Assembly (NCBI GenBank): GCA_900168235.1
Contig: FUZG01000010.1
Coordinates: 62,001-126,000 of the forward strand
Length of the DNA stretch: 64,000 nucleotides
Direction of reading: 5' to 3'
Source: Lachnospiraceae bacterium
GTDB lineage: Bacteria; Bacillota; Clostridia; Lachnospirales; Lachnospiraceae
The notes under the pieces are model-generated. The model ran no database searches. It was not told the origin of the DNA and saw only the letters and a list, made by a program, of their open reading frames with translations. The position numbers were made by a program, and so were the translations under genes. Each line of letters starts with the position of its first letter. The stretch's first letter is position 1. Positions 52,336-61,509 of the stretch are shown one piece after another.

Positions 52336-53547
52336 TTAATTATTTGCTTCAAGCATCTTTGCATATCTGATATTAACAAAAAGTCCAAGAAGAACACCAA
52401 CACCTGTCAGAACGATGTTCATGATCATAACGCCTGAAGGAGTCATACCATCTGCTCCTGCTGCTGTAAGGATAGTGTAGTTACAAAGTGATGATGCGAT
52501 CATTACGAGCGCTGTCACCGTTCCCTTGATCTTCGGGAAGAGCATGTTGCATACAGATGTAGCGATCTGGAGAAGTCCGCCTGCGCCTGCCCATCCGATG
52601 ATGAATGCAGCTGCAGCACATACAGTCTGTGTAGGGCATACGAGTACAATGATAAGTGTTGCAAAACAGATCAGCGGATAAACCAGGATGAAACGTACAT
52701 CCTTGATCTTACGAGTAAGAATGGATGTAACAACGAGAGCGATAAGTGTTCCCATTGAGTAATATGTCTGCATGATAGACGGGTTCTCCCAGCCTACATT
52801 TGTCTTTGCATAGTTCTGTGCGCAGTTGAGCCAGAGCTGGAAAGTACCTGTACATGTGAATCCGATAAGGATCATTGCGATAGACTCAATAGAGAAATGT
52901 GTGTGCTTTAAGCTCTCAAGAAGGCCTTCCTTCTTCTCTCCCTTTGAAGCATCTGAATCAGGAAGCGGAAGGATCATGATAAGTACCATGAGCACGATGT
53001 AAGCAATACCGCATACATAGAACAGGTTGTTGTAGGAATCGAGACCTGCTGCTGTTTTTGCATATGTCATTCCAAGGAAGAACGGAAGGAGCATCTGGGA
53101 AATAGCGATAAAGAACTTGATACCCATTGTAGCAACACCCGGTGCATCGCTGATGATCTCAGCAACTGCAGGGTAAATACCTGTGTCAAGGAATGAGTTT
53201 GCAATACCGCCGACGATAGCACAGATATAAGCGATCTGATATCCGCCGTTTGTACCTGCATTAAATGCAAATGCAAGACCGATCAGGTAGATAGCATATG
53301 AAAGACCCCCGATCATTACAGAAATACGGCGTCCAAGCTTATCAGAAAGAGGTCCTGCGAAAGGAAGAGCGATAAGTCTTCCAAGACCAAGTGCCGCAGA
53401 AATACGTGTGATTGACATCGCTTCAACACCCCAGCTTGTTGCAAGGGCTTCCTTGATCACGGCCTGACCAAGAACGGAGCAGCCTACTCCGTGTACAAAA
53501 TAGTTAAGATAAAGAATAAAGGCTGCAGGAAAATACTTCTTATTCAT
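52336..53547 (-). CDS. MFS transporter (probable shikimate/quinate permease)
   Basis: 403 aa, GGAG ribosome site, about 12 membrane segments. MFS markers are seen: PFAGPLSDKLGRRISVMIGG (the loop 2-3 motif), LNYFVHGVGCSVLGQAVI at the start, and GTVTALVMIASSLCNYTIL late. The substrate is not encoded in any motif I know; its place between aroD and aroE, with a 14-bp gap before aroD, points to a shikimate-pathway acid. With the TRAP system this would give two uptake routes, or one importer and one product exporter. Confidence 0.82.
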   Translation of the reverse strand: MNKKYFPAAFILYLNYFVHGVGCSVLGQAVIKEALATSWGVEAMSITRISAALGLGRLIALPFAGPLSDKLGRRISVMIGGLSYAIYLIGLAFAFNAGTNGGYQIAYICAIVGGIANSFLDTGIYPAVAEIISDAPGVATMGIKFFIAISQMLLPFFLGMTYAKTAAGLDSYNNLFYVCGIAYIVLMVLIMILPLPDSDASKGEKKEGLLESLKHTHFSIESIAMILIGFTCTGTFQLWLNCAQNYAKTNVGWENPSIMQTYYSMGTLIALVVTSILTRKIKDVRFILVYPLICFATLIIVLVCPTQTVCAAAAFIIGWAGAGGLLQIATSVCNMLFPKIKGTVTALVMIASSLCNYTILTAAGADGMTPSGVMIMNIVLTGVGVLLGLFVNIRYAKMLEANN

Positions 53548-53573
53548 TTAGTGACTCCTTTAATATTTATGAC

Positions 53574-53604
53574 GTAAGGGTCAAAATTAAATTTTGCCCC
53601 TTAC
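53574..53604 (-). other. Strong intercistronic hairpin between aroE and the MFS gene
   Basis: GTAAGGGTCAAAAT (53574-53587) faces ATTTTGCCCCTTAC (53591-53604): 13 of 14 positions pair around a 3-nt TAA loop. No T tract follows on the minus strand, so it is more likely a processing or stability element than a terminator. Confidence 0.6.
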
Positions 53605-53648
53605 TGATGTCACGAATCGCGTCGCTGTAATCCAGTGTGTCAATTCGA

Positions 53649-54530
53649 TCAGATCTTGTCGTAATCGATTCCGAGAACTTCCTTCATGTGCTCGATAGGC
53701 ATATCATGACCTGTCCACATCTTGAATGCTGCAGCACCCTGGAAGAGCATCATGCCGAAACCGTTCATTCTCTTACATCCAACTTCCTCTGCCATCTCAA
53801 GGAATCTGGTCTTTGCCGGAGCATAAACAGTATCTGTTACGATAAGGTCAGGACGAAGGAAAGATGTATCAGGCAGGAATGTCTGACCTTCAAGCGGCTT
53901 CATTCCCATACCTGTCGCATTTGCAAGAAGGTAGCTGTCCTCGATCTCACGTCTCAGAGTTTCCTTGTCATCAAGATCATAAAGAGTAGCCTTGCAGTTT
54001 GTCTTTGTATTGATCTTTTCAACAGTCTTCTCTGCGTTTTCCCAGAACTTATCCTTTACGTTAAAGATGGAGATTTCCTTAACACCGTCAAGTGCAGCCT
54101 GGATTTCGATAGCTGTAGCAGCTCCGCCTGCACCTGCGATAGTCATCTTCTTTCCGATAACGTCGATATCATAGTCTTTAAGAGACTGCATGTAACCGAT
54201 ACCGTCTGTGATATGTCCTGTAAGAACACCGTTCTCATTTACAATAGTATTAACAGCGCCGCAAAGCTCTGCTGCAGGTGAAAGCTTATCAAGGTACTGG
54301 CCAACTACTGTCTTATTCGGCATAGATACGTTGGAACCTACAAGCTTCAGCGCACGGATACCCTTAACTGCATCTTCGAGAGTGCTGTTATCAACCTCAA
54401 ATGCAAGATATGCATAATCAAGACCAAGATAAGCAAATGCCTCATTGTGCATAGCCGGTGAGCTTGAATGTCTGATAGGGTAAGCCATAAGTCCGATGAG
54501 CTCTGTGTGTCCTGTGATTCTTTCTGCCAT
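53649..54530 (-). CDS. aroE: Shikimate/quinate dehydrogenase, YdiB-like (copy 1)
   Basis: 293 aa, GGAAG ribosome site. The N-terminal substrate site has PIRHSSSPAMHNEAF; the catalytic Lys (K73 in SNVSMPNKTVVG) and Asp (D109 in GHITDGIGY) are in place. The nucleotide site is IAGAGGAATAIEIQAAL with FNVKD where NADP-specific AroE enzymes have NRT, so NAD(H) use as in YdiB is likely. It oxidises shikimate or quinate to the 3-dehydro compound, or runs in reverse. It is first in the operon with the MFS transporter and aroD, and divergent from lysR. Confidence 0.93.
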   Translation of the reverse strand: MAERITGHTELIGLMAYPIRHSSSPAMHNEAFAYLGLDYAYLAFEVDNSTLEDAVKGIRALKLVGSNVSMPNKTVVGQYLDKLSPAAELCGAVNTIVNENGVLTGHITDGIGYMQSLKDYDIDVIGKKMTIAGAGGAATAIEIQAALDGVKEISIFNVKDKFWENAEKTVEKINTKTNCKATLYDLDDKETLRREIEDSYLLANATGMGMKPLEGQTFLPDTSFLRPDLIVTDTVYAPAKTRFLEMAEEVGCKRMNGFGMMLFQGAAAFKMWTGHDMPIEHMKEVLGIDYDKI

Positions 54531-54619
54531 TTTTTCTTCCTTCCCGCGTTTTAGCGCTCTGAATTGATTGGTTAAATAATTATCAGCCCTGTTTATTTTT
54601 TAACAATCTTTATGAAATT

Positions 54620-54690
54620 ATTATACATTTATAAACTTATTAAATCTAATACTAACTTTCGACCAAATTAATAGCTTTGGTGTACTAATA
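54620..54690. promoter_or_regulatory. Divergent aroE/lysR promoter region with ACCAAA-N8-TTTGGT operator
   Basis: A perfect inverted repeat ACCAAA (54662-54667) / TTTGGT (54676-54681) has the size of a LysR-type recognition site. On the minus strand a TATAAT -10 lies near 54620-54626, about 95 bp before the aroE start; on the plus strand TTATACT follows the operator. The site is placed to control both directions. Confidence 0.55.
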
Positions 54691-54744
54691 GTGTTATACT
54701 GTTTTTCAATTACATATGTAGAAACACCCAAAAGGAGGTCCCTT

Positions 54745-55647
54745 ATGACTCTGAATCAGCTCACTTATTTCTATAAAGCAGCAACCCTGGAGCATTTCAA
54801 CCTTGCTGCAGAGCAGCTTCATATTTCCGAGCCCTCTCTTAGCCGTTCCATTCACTCTCTGGAAGATGAACTCGGTCTGACTCTTTTTGAAAAAAAAGGC
54901 AGAAACGTTACTCTTACAAAAGCCGGAAAGATCTTTCTTTTTCATGCAGAAAAAATCCTGACCGATGTTTCCGCTGCCGAAGAGAAAATGAGTGAACTTT
55001 CCACAGACGGCGGCCATATCGATATTGCATATGTAGCACCTCTGGCTCGCAAATTCATACCAAGCCTCGTAAGAGCGTTCCTCAATCAAAAAGAAAACAA
55101 AAACGTAGTTTTCAACTTCTATCAAAATTATACTGATCAAAATCTAAAGAGTTTGAAATCAGGAACCGTCGACCTTATCTTTGGATCATACGTGGAAAAC
55201 GAACCTTCAATAGAATTTGTTCCTATCATAAAACAGGACATGGTCGTGATCCTCCCCCTCGATCATCCTCTTGCAAAATACGACGCTCTTGACCATACGG
55301 TATTTACCCGCTATCCTGTCGCCGGATACACTCACACTTCCGGTCTCGGCGGATATTCCGGAGCTTTTTTCAAGGAGCATAATATTAATCCGGACATCAT
55401 TTGTGAATCTCCGGACGAAAACAGCATCGCTTCATTTGTTGCAGAGGGATTCGGCATTGCACTCGTAGCAGATGTGCACGCCATCCACAGAAATGATATC
55501 GTCATAAAACCCTTAATTCTTGAGGAAAAATTTTATCATCAGGTATATATGGCTTATCAAAAAGACATTTATATGCTTCCGGCAGTTCAGAGACTTATCT
55601 CATTCATTACTAAAGCAGTAACAGACGGATACCATGATAAAATATAA
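54745..55647 (+). CDS. LysR-family transcriptional regulator
   Basis: 300 aa from the ATG at 54745 (AAAAGGAGGT site). The N-terminal winged helix is classic: MTLNQLTYFYKAATLEHFNLAA, EPSLSRSIHSLEDELGLTLFE and GRNVTLTKAGKIF. The rest is the periplasmic-binding-like effector domain (GHIDIAYVAPLARKFIPSL; GTVDLIFGSYVENEP; ENSIASFVAEGFGIALVAD). It is divergent from aroE and upstream of the flavin oxidoreductase gene, so it probably senses shikimate, quinate or a dehydro form and activates both units. In Listeria a LysR regulator (QuiR) next to similar genes responds to shikimate. Confidence 0.93.
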   Translation: MTLNQLTYFYKAATLEHFNLAAEQLHISEPSLSRSIHSLEDELGLTLFEKKGRNVTLTKAGKIFLFHAEKILTDVSAAEEKMSELSTDGGHIDIAYVAPLARKFIPSLVRAFLNQKENKNVVFNFYQNYTDQNLKSLKSGTVDLIFGSYVENEPSIEFVPIIKQDMVVILPLDHPLAKYDALDHTVFTRYPVAGYTHTSGLGGYSGAFFKEHNINPDIICESPDENSIASFVAEGFGIALVADVHAIHRNDIVIKPLILEEKFYHQVYMAYQKDIYMLPAVQRLISFITKAVTDGYHDKI

Positions 55648-56129
55648 CAACATATATATTCACATTGTTAATTTGTATCGCTTAAAAATAATCAATAAAT
55701 AATCGCTTCATAAGTCGTTTTTTTCTACAAGGGAAAAAGCGGCTTATTCGGCTTTAAACACAATTTTTCACAAAGCTTTTGTTGATTTGTCACACATCTG
55801 TGCATCTCAAATGTACCAATCGTTTTATTTTCAGTACGTTTCTGCTATTAATATCACTCATAAAACTCATTTGACGCTGTTAAACAGCACATTTTATAAT
55901 TTTATCAGCCCTGTTAGTGAAACTATTAACAATATTGTATATTGAGTGATCGGGAGCTTCTGCTGTCGGTTTTAATCTTGTGCATTTTGGTGACAAAGTC
56001 AAAAGTAAGAAATCCTATTGCTCTTGTGCAAAAAAGATTATTATTCGAGACCCACAAAACACGAGCACGCAGCAAAGCAGTCCGTGTCATAAGTCACATT
56101 ATTTTATTGAATAAATAGGAGAAACTAAA
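55648..56129 (+). promoter_or_regulatory. Long upstream region of the oxidoreductase gene
   Basis: A hairpin at 55710-55722 / 55734-55747 (13 pairs including two G-U) follows lysR and may end its transcript. A promoter TTGACG (55871-55876) - 18 bp - TATAAT (55895-55900) has the palindrome GCTGTT-A-AACAGC (55876-55888) inside its spacer, a likely operator. The predicted leader is about 220 nt. No reading frame here is convincing. Confidence 0.5.
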
Positions 56130-58130
56130 ATGAATAGTAAGTATTCACATATTTTTGAACCCTTTACTGTCAGACGTATGACTCTTAAAAATCGTACTGT
56201 AATGACTCCCATGGGAACTAACTTCGGTGAGCAGACCGGTGAGATGAGTTTCCGTCATATCGCATATTATGAGCAGCGCGCAAAGGGCGGTACAGGTCTT
56301 CTGATCGTTGAAAACGTTTGTGTTGACCATCCGCTTGGCTCCAACGGTACAACACAGCTTCGTATCGACCTTGATAACTTCATCCCGCGTCTCTATCTCC
56401 TTACAGAGACCGCTCATAAGCACGGCTCATGCATCGCTGTTCAGCTGAACCACGCCGGTGCTTCCGCTATGTCCTCCAGAATCGGTTCACAGCCTGTTTC
56501 TGCATCTGATGTTCCGACAAAGGAAAACGGTGATACTCCCCGTCCGCTTACAAAAGATGAGATCATGGGCATCGTTAAGAAATACGGTGAAGCAGCTAAG
56601 AGAGCTGTTATCGCAGGCTTTGATGCAGTAGAGATCCATGCAGGACACTCCTATCTCATCAGCCAGTTCCTCTCTCCTCTTACAAATAAGAGAACTGATG
56701 AATTTGGCGGTTCCGCTGAGAACAGAGCACGTTTTGCAAAGCTTGTCATCGAAGAAGTTCGCCGTCAGGTTGGACCTTTCTTCCCTATTTTCGTACGTAT
56801 CAGTGCTGATGAGTTCCTTCCGGGCGGAAATACCCTTGAAGATACTCTTGAGTACCTGCAGTACTTTGAGAAGGAAGTTGACGTATTCGACGTATCAGCC
56901 GGTCTTAACGGATCTATCCAGTTCCAGATCGATGCAAACTATCTCCCTGATGGTTGGAGATCATATCTCGCAAAGGCTGTTAAGGAAAAGTACAACAAGC
57001 CTTGCATGACCATGGGTAATATCCGTGATCCGAAGGTTGCTGAGGATATCCTTGCACGCGGTGATGCAGACCTCATCGGTATGGGCCGTGGACTCATTGC
57101 TGATGCAGAGTGGACAAATAAGGTTGAATACGGCAGAGAATGTGATATCAGAAAATGTATCTCCTGTAATGTAGGATGTGCAGGTCACCGTATCGGTCTC
57201 AACCAGCCTATCAGATGTACTGTAAATCCTGATCTTTTCAGCCTTGACGACTACAAGAAACTGAAGGTTACAAAGCCTTGCAATGTAGTAGTAGTTGGCG
57301 GCGGTACAGCAGGTCTTGAGGCTGCATGCACAGCAGCTGAGGTTGGATGTACAACAGTACTTATCGAGAAAAGCAATGAGCTCGGCGGTCTTGCTTCCAT
57401 TATCTCCAAGATTCCGGACAAGACTCGTCTCGCTGACTTCCCGAAGTATCTGATCCACAGAGCTTCCAAGCTCAAGAACCTCTTTATCCTGAAGAACACA
57501 GAAGCTACTGTTGATCTGGTTAAGAGCTTCCATCCGGATATCATCGTAAATGCTACAGGTTCTGTTCCGACACTTCCGCCTATCACAGGTCTTCACGATC
57601 TCGTTGATAAGGAAGGTACAAAGGTTGCTACTGTTCTCAAGATGATCGAGCGTATGTCTGAGTATCCTGAAAAGATGGAAGGCAAGAAGGTTTCCATCAT
57701 CGGCGGCGGTGCTGTTGGTCTTGACGTTATGGAGTACTTCACAGAAAAGGGTGCTGAGGTTTCCATGATCGAGATGCTTCCTATCATCGGTAACGGTCTT
57801 GATCCTGTTACAAAGTGCGATACAGCTACAAAGATGAAGAAGTATAACGTAAAACAGATGACAAACACTGCTCTTCAGGAAGTTAAGGAAGACCGCTTCA
57901 TCGTTAAGAATCCTCAGGGCGAGATCGAGGAAGTTCCGTTTGACTACGGATTCATCTGCCTTGGTATGAGATCAAATACTCCTGTACTCAAGGATCTTGA
58001 GGACGCTTACGCTGATACAGAAGTTGAAATCTACAACATCGGTGACAGTAAGAGAGCCCGCCGTATCATCGAAGGTACTACAGAAGGAAGAAATATCATC
58101 GAAGTTCTGAAGAAGCACGACTTCATGTAA
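56130..58130 (+). CDS. NADH:flavin oxidoreductase / 2,4-dienoyl-CoA reductase-like enzyme (FMN, 4Fe-4S, FAD)
   Basis: 666 aa, GGAG ribosome site. Residues 1-335 are an old-yellow-enzyme barrel (FTVRRMTLKNRTVMTPMGTN, VQLNHAGA, GFDAVEIHAGHSYLISQFLSPLTNKRTDEFGGS, DLIGMGRGLIADAEW). A 4Fe-4S site follows near 340-365 (CDIRKCISCNVGCAG...CTVNP), then two Rossmann folds (NVVVVGGGTAGLEAAC about 386 and VSIIGGGAVGLDVMEYF about 524) for FAD and NAD(P)H. This is the FadH/trimethylamine-dehydrogenase/BaiCD architecture, which reduces or oxidises C=C bonds. Beside lysR, aroD and two aroE genes it probably acts on a cyclohexene-carboxylate made from shikimate or quinate. It has codon use of a highly expressed gene. 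Confidence 0.92.
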   Translation: MNSKYSHIFEPFTVRRMTLKNRTVMTPMGTNFGEQTGEMSFRHIAYYEQRAKGGTGLLIVENVCVDHPLGSNGTTQLRIDLDNFIPRLYLLTETAHKHGSCIAVQLNHAGASAMSSRIGSQPVSASDVPTKENGDTPRPLTKDEIMGIVKKYGEAAKRAVIAGFDAVEIHAGHSYLISQFLSPLTNKRTDEFGGSAENRARFAKLVIEEVRRQVGPFFPIFVRISADEFLPGGNTLEDTLEYLQYFEKEVDVFDVSAGLNGSIQFQIDANYLPDGWRSYLAKAVKEKYNKPCMTMGNIRDPKVAEDILARGDADLIGMGRGLIADAEWTNKVEYGRECDIRKCISCNVGCAGHRIGLNQPIRCTVNPDLFSLDDYKKLKVTKPCNVVVVGGGTAGLEAACTAAEVGCTTVLIEKSNELGGLASIISKIPDKTRLADFPKYLIHRASKLKNLFILKNTEATVDLVKSFHPDIIVNATGSVPTLPPITGLHDLVDKEGTKVATVLKMIERMSEYPEKMEGKKVSIIGGGAVGLDVMEYFTEKGAEVSMIEMLPIIGNGLDPVTKCDTATKMKKYNVKQMTNTALQEVKEDRFIVKNPQGEIEEVPFDYGFICLGMRSNTPVLKDLEDAYADTEVEIYNIGDSKRARRIIEGTTEGRNIIEVLKKHDFM

Positions 58131-58166
58131 TCTTTCCGGGAATCAGATTCCCACACAGTGAACAAC

Positions 58167-58206
58167 AAAGCCGGAAAGCTGAGAGAAATCCCAGCTTTCC
58201 GGCTTT
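58167..58206. terminator. Terminator after the oxidoreductase gene (bidirectional)
   Basis: A 14-15 bp stem AAAGCCGGAAAGCTG (58167-58181) / CAGCTTTCCGGCTTT (58192-58206) followed by TTCTG on the plus strand, between converging genes. Confidence 0.9.
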
Positions 58207-58270
58207 TTCTGTATATGGAATATTGGACGATCCTTTGCTCCGGACCGACAATATTTTGTATCAACGGTAC

Positions 58271-59143
58271 TTAATCCTTGAAGAAAAGCTCCTTTACTTC
58301 TTCTACAGGCATATCCTGTCCTGTGTAAAGCTTGAACGCAGAAACGCCCTGCCATAAGAGCATTCCCTTACCGTTTACAGTCTTGCATCCTGCTTCCTTT
58401 GCCTCTCTTAAAAGCTTTGTCTCAGCAGGGTTATAAACTGTATCAGCTACAACCAGGCCTTCATGGAATGCGGACAGATCCTTAACAACTGACTGATCCT
58501 CGAAATTCGGCTTCATTCCTACGATAGTTGCATTTACGAAGATATCACTGTCCAGGATCTCTTCTGTCATCTTTGCTGTGTCTGCGAGATCAAAAACGTT
58601 CACAACACACTCAGGCACTGCCTTTCTGATTTTTTCTGCCATCTCAACAACTCTGTCGAAGAATGCATCCTTTACATTGAAAATGGAAATCTCTCTCGCA
58701 CCGTCCAGAGCCATCTGAACCTGTATCGCTGTAGCAGCTCCGCCGCCGCCTGCGATTGAGATCTTCTTTCCCTTAACCTCAACACCATGATCACGAAGAT
58801 TATTATTAAAGCCTTCACCGTCTGTAATGTGACCTGTGAGCTTTCCGTTATCATTTACGATAGTATTGACCGCACCGATGATCTTTGCTGCAGGAGAAAG
58901 CTCATCCATACATTTACATGCTGCTATCTTATCCGGCATGGTAACATTGCAGCCTCTCATATTAAAAGTCTTCATCGCCTGGATTGCGTCCGGAACCTTA
59001 TCTTCTTTTACATCAAAAGCTACGTACACATAATCAAGACCAAGCTTTTCAAAGCTGTAATTATACATAGCCGGTGAACCTGAATGTCCAACCGGAGAAC
59101 CGATCAAAGCCAGCAGACCTGTATGTCCTGAAATTCTGTCCAT
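58271..59143 (-). CDS. aroE: Shikimate/quinate dehydrogenase, YdiB-like (copy 2)
   Basis: 290 aa, GGAGG ribosome site. It is a paralogue of the protein at 53649 with the same start (MDRISGHTGLLALIGSPVGHSGSPAMYN), catalytic K72 (CNVTMPDKIAACKC) and D108 (GHITDGEGF), nucleotide site IAGGGGAATAIQVQMAL and FNVKD, so it is again probably NAD-linked. Differences in the substrate pocket (HSGSPAMYN versus HSSSPAMHN) suggest that one copy prefers quinate and the other shikimate, or a further hydroxy acid. It is monocistronic with its own promoter. Confidence 0.92.
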   Translation of the reverse strand: MDRISGHTGLLALIGSPVGHSGSPAMYNYSFEKLGLDYVYVAFDVKEDKVPDAIQAMKTFNMRGCNVTMPDKIAACKCMDELSPAAKIIGAVNTIVNDNGKLTGHITDGEGFNNNLRDHGVEVKGKKISIAGGGGAATAIQVQMALDGAREISIFNVKDAFFDRVVEMAEKIRKAVPECVVNVFDLADTAKMTEEILDSDIFVNATIVGMKPNFEDQSVVKDLSAFHEGLVVADTVYNPAETKLLREAKEAGCKTVNGKGMLLWQGVSAFKLYTGQDMPVEEVKELFFKD

Positions 59144-59176
59144 AAAACTTCCTCCTTTGAAAAAATCATTTCAAAA

Positions 59177-59260
59177 ATTATAGCACCTTCCAAACAATTT
59201 TGCCATTTAAAACGTTAAAGTGCTAGAGTGAATTATAGCACAAATAAAAAAATCCTGCAA
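59177..59260 (-). promoter_or_regulatory. Tandem promoters and operator of the second dehydrogenase
   Basis: Upstream promoter: TTGCAG (59255-59260) - 17 bp - TATAAT (59232-59237), preceded by TGC (extended -10). Second: TGCTATAAT with its -10 at 59177-59182. A palindrome GTGCTA-N10-TAGCAC (59220-59241) covers the first -10 and may be an operator. The first -35 lies inside the stem of the neighbouring gene's terminator. Confidence 0.6.
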
Positions 59261-59289
59261 AGCCGTGTATTTTTCAGCTTTGCAGGATT
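59251..59289 (-). terminator. Terminator of the LRR_5 protein gene
   Basis: A 13-bp stem AATCCTGCAAAGC (59251-59263) / GCTTTGCAGGATT (59277-59289) followed by TTTTTATTTG on the minus strand. Confidence 0.9.
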
Positions 59290-59311
59290 CCAAATCTTAG
59301 TCGTATTTTTA

Positions 59312-61330
59312 TTATTTTTTAGATTTCTCTTTTTTAATCTTGAGTGTCACATTAGCTTTATATTTCTTTTTACCAAAATACACTGTGATCTTTGAAGTTC
59401 CCTTTCCAACAACTTCGATATTTCCCTGATCATCGATAGTCGCTACTGCCTTCTTTTTAGACTCATACTTTGTAGGCTCAAGGTATGTTGTACCTGTAAG
59501 CATCTGAGAAATATTTGCTCTACCCGCTTTGTCTAACTTGAGCTTCTTCATTACAGGCTTTTCAACAAAGATGTAAACCGTATCCTTCTCGCCGGATGCA
59601 CCTTCAAGAGTTACTTCATAAGAACCCGCTTTTTTACCTGAAAGCTCACCCTTCTTACTGATCTTTATTCCCTTTGCAGGAGACTTTTCCAATGCCTTAA
59701 AGGAATACTTAACCGGTGTAAATCCATAGCTTGTACTGCTGAATGTGATCTTTTTACTACCTGCTGTCATAACTGCAGCATGGGAACTGATAACGCCCTT
59801 ACTGTCAACAAAGTCAGGCATCAGGATATCCGGATCAGTGGAATTGTAATGGATCACAACATTTGATGAGAGTCCGACAGATTCCATGTGCTCTGCAACT
59901 GTACCTGCATCCTCGTAGTAGTTTGCAGAATCATCATAGCGGTCATAACGGATCTGTTTCCACTCTTCCTCTGTTCCGCTGTAATAAACGTCTGTTACAT
60001 TACAGGTAGAAACAGTACCATCATCTTCATTATGATAAAATTTTCCGCCAAAAGCTTCGTAGTACTCATCCTCTAATGCATAAGGAGCATCATCATAATC
60101 CGCATACGGAGCATCATTGCTGCCGGGTCTGTTAGTATCAAAAATACTGAAAGCCTCGTTTCCGATGTGCTTTACGCTCTTAGAAATGTAAAGAGACTTC
60201 ATATTTGGCGCATTATAAAATGCACGAGGTCCAACGATCTTTACTCCGGATGAGATCTTTGCAGTCTTCATCTGATCCATTCCGGCAACAGCTGCAAATG
60301 CAACAGTCCTAGTTCCCTTCTTAACAACGAAGGTCTCTCCAACCTTTTTATAAGGAACAGACATAAGTCCAGGAACTACGATATTGTAAAGTCCGTTTTT
60401 CTCAACAAAATACGGACAGTACTTTTTATAGAGCATGCCATCATCTGTATAAAAATAGTTGCTCTCGCCGTCAAGCTTAAATTCCTGTAATCCTGTACAT
60501 CCTTCAAATGCATCACCTCTCATATGATGAAGTGAAGAAAATGCGATACTTGAAATTCCCTTATCACCGTAGAAAGCTCTCTGTCCAACATGAAATGCTG
60601 CATTGAGCGTCACATCAGAAAGTGCTGTATCCATGTAGAACGCTTTGTGACTAATCTCATATCCTTTTGCATCCGTCTTTGGTGTTCCGACGTAGAGCTT
60701 TGTCAGGCTCGGATTCTGCTTAAACGCGCTTCTTCCGATCTGATCGAGATTGTTCTTATCCTCAACATAGATCTGAGTAAGAGCATCTCCTCTGCGCTTC
60801 ATGAGATTCTCATAAAATCCTTCAATATCCTTATTTGCATACAGTATCTTAACGTACTTATTAAGGATCGCATCTTCACCTTCACCACTATGAAGAACAT
60901 CGTCGATTGCCAGGATAACACCTTCTTTATGAATGGTATTAGAACCTGTTGCTGTTACCTGACCGCTGTTTTTATCGTAGGTGTATGTATTCTCGTCATC
61001 ATCATTGGCATTGCTGATGACAGCTCCCTCTGAAAGAGATACTGCTTTCGCTTCTGTTCTTTTCTCGCCGCCCTGGAGCTCCGGAAGGATATCCATATCC
61101 ATAGCTACATAATCGATCGAACCATCGCTTCTGACATACTTAGAAAGCTCAGGATGTGCCGCGATCATAGCAGAATTATCTTCACCACTATCTCCCGCAG
61201 AGAAACTATCTGTTTCGACAGATTCTTCATAAGTCTTATCCTCAATCTGAAACTCATCTGCCATTACTGCTCCGGTGCTTCCAAAGATCATGGAAGCTGC
61301 AAGTATGATTGCCAATGATCTCTTTCTCAT
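59312..61330 (-). CDS. Secreted BspA-like leucine-rich repeat (LRR_5) protein
   Basis: 672 aa. Signal peptide MRKRSLAIILAASMIFGSTGAVMA, then an acidic region. From about residue 190 come LRR_5 units (IGRSAFKQNPSLTKLYVG, ISHKAFYMDTALSDVTL, VGQRAFYGDKGISSIAFS, MRGDAFEGCTGLQEFKL, VGPRAFYNAPNMKSLYIS, HIGNEAFSIFD) and a later YYSGTEEEWKQI unit. The C-terminus is a Big2-like beta domain (KKAVATIDDQGNIEVVGKGTSKITVYFG) ending in a lysine tail. No sorting motif is visible. BspA-like proteins often bind host or plant surfaces. It is monocistronic, with no functional link to the neighbours. Confidence 0.88.
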   Translation of the reverse strand: MRKRSLAIILAASMIFGSTGAVMADEFQIEDKTYEESVETDSFSAGDSGEDNSAMIAAHPELSKYVRSDGSIDYVAMDMDILPELQGGEKRTEAKAVSLSEGAVISNANDDDENTYTYDKNSGQVTATGSNTIHKEGVILAIDDVLHSGEGEDAILNKYVKILYANKDIEGFYENLMKRRGDALTQIYVEDKNNLDQIGRSAFKQNPSLTKLYVGTPKTDAKGYEISHKAFYMDTALSDVTLNAAFHVGQRAFYGDKGISSIAFSSLHHMRGDAFEGCTGLQEFKLDGESNYFYTDDGMLYKKYCPYFVEKNGLYNIVVPGLMSVPYKKVGETFVVKKGTRTVAFAAVAGMDQMKTAKISSGVKIVGPRAFYNAPNMKSLYISKSVKHIGNEAFSIFDTNRPGSNDAPYADYDDAPYALEDEYYEAFGGKFYHNEDDGTVSTCNVTDVYYSGTEEEWKQIRYDRYDDSANYYEDAGTVAEHMESVGLSSNVVIHYNSTDPDILMPDFVDSKGVISSHAAVMTAGSKKITFSSTSYGFTPVKYSFKALEKSPAKGIKISKKGELSGKKAGSYEVTLEGASGEKDTVYIFVEKPVMKKLKLDKAGRANISQMLTGTTYLEPTKYESKKKAVATIDDQGNIEVVGKGTSKITVYFGKKKYKANVTLKIKKEKSKK

Positions 61331-61394
61331 AAGTCCTTTTAATCTCCTGTATAAAAAACATATAATTTTCCGGCGCGCTCAGTGCTCTCATAAC

Positions 61395-61435
61395 CATAAA
61401 AAAGTGGTGGAACACAACGCGTGCTCCACCACTTT
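61395..61435 (-). terminator. Terminator of the hydrogenase gene
   Basis: An 11-bp stem AAAGTGGTGGA (61401-61411) / TCCACCACTTT (61425-61435) followed by TTTATGG on the minus strand, about 75 bp after the stop codon. Confidence 0.85.
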
Positions 61436-61509
61436 AGCAACTTTTAATTGCATAATCAAATTCTAAATTTCATACAATCTTCACATATCCAAAATTTTGT
61501 ATACAAAGA

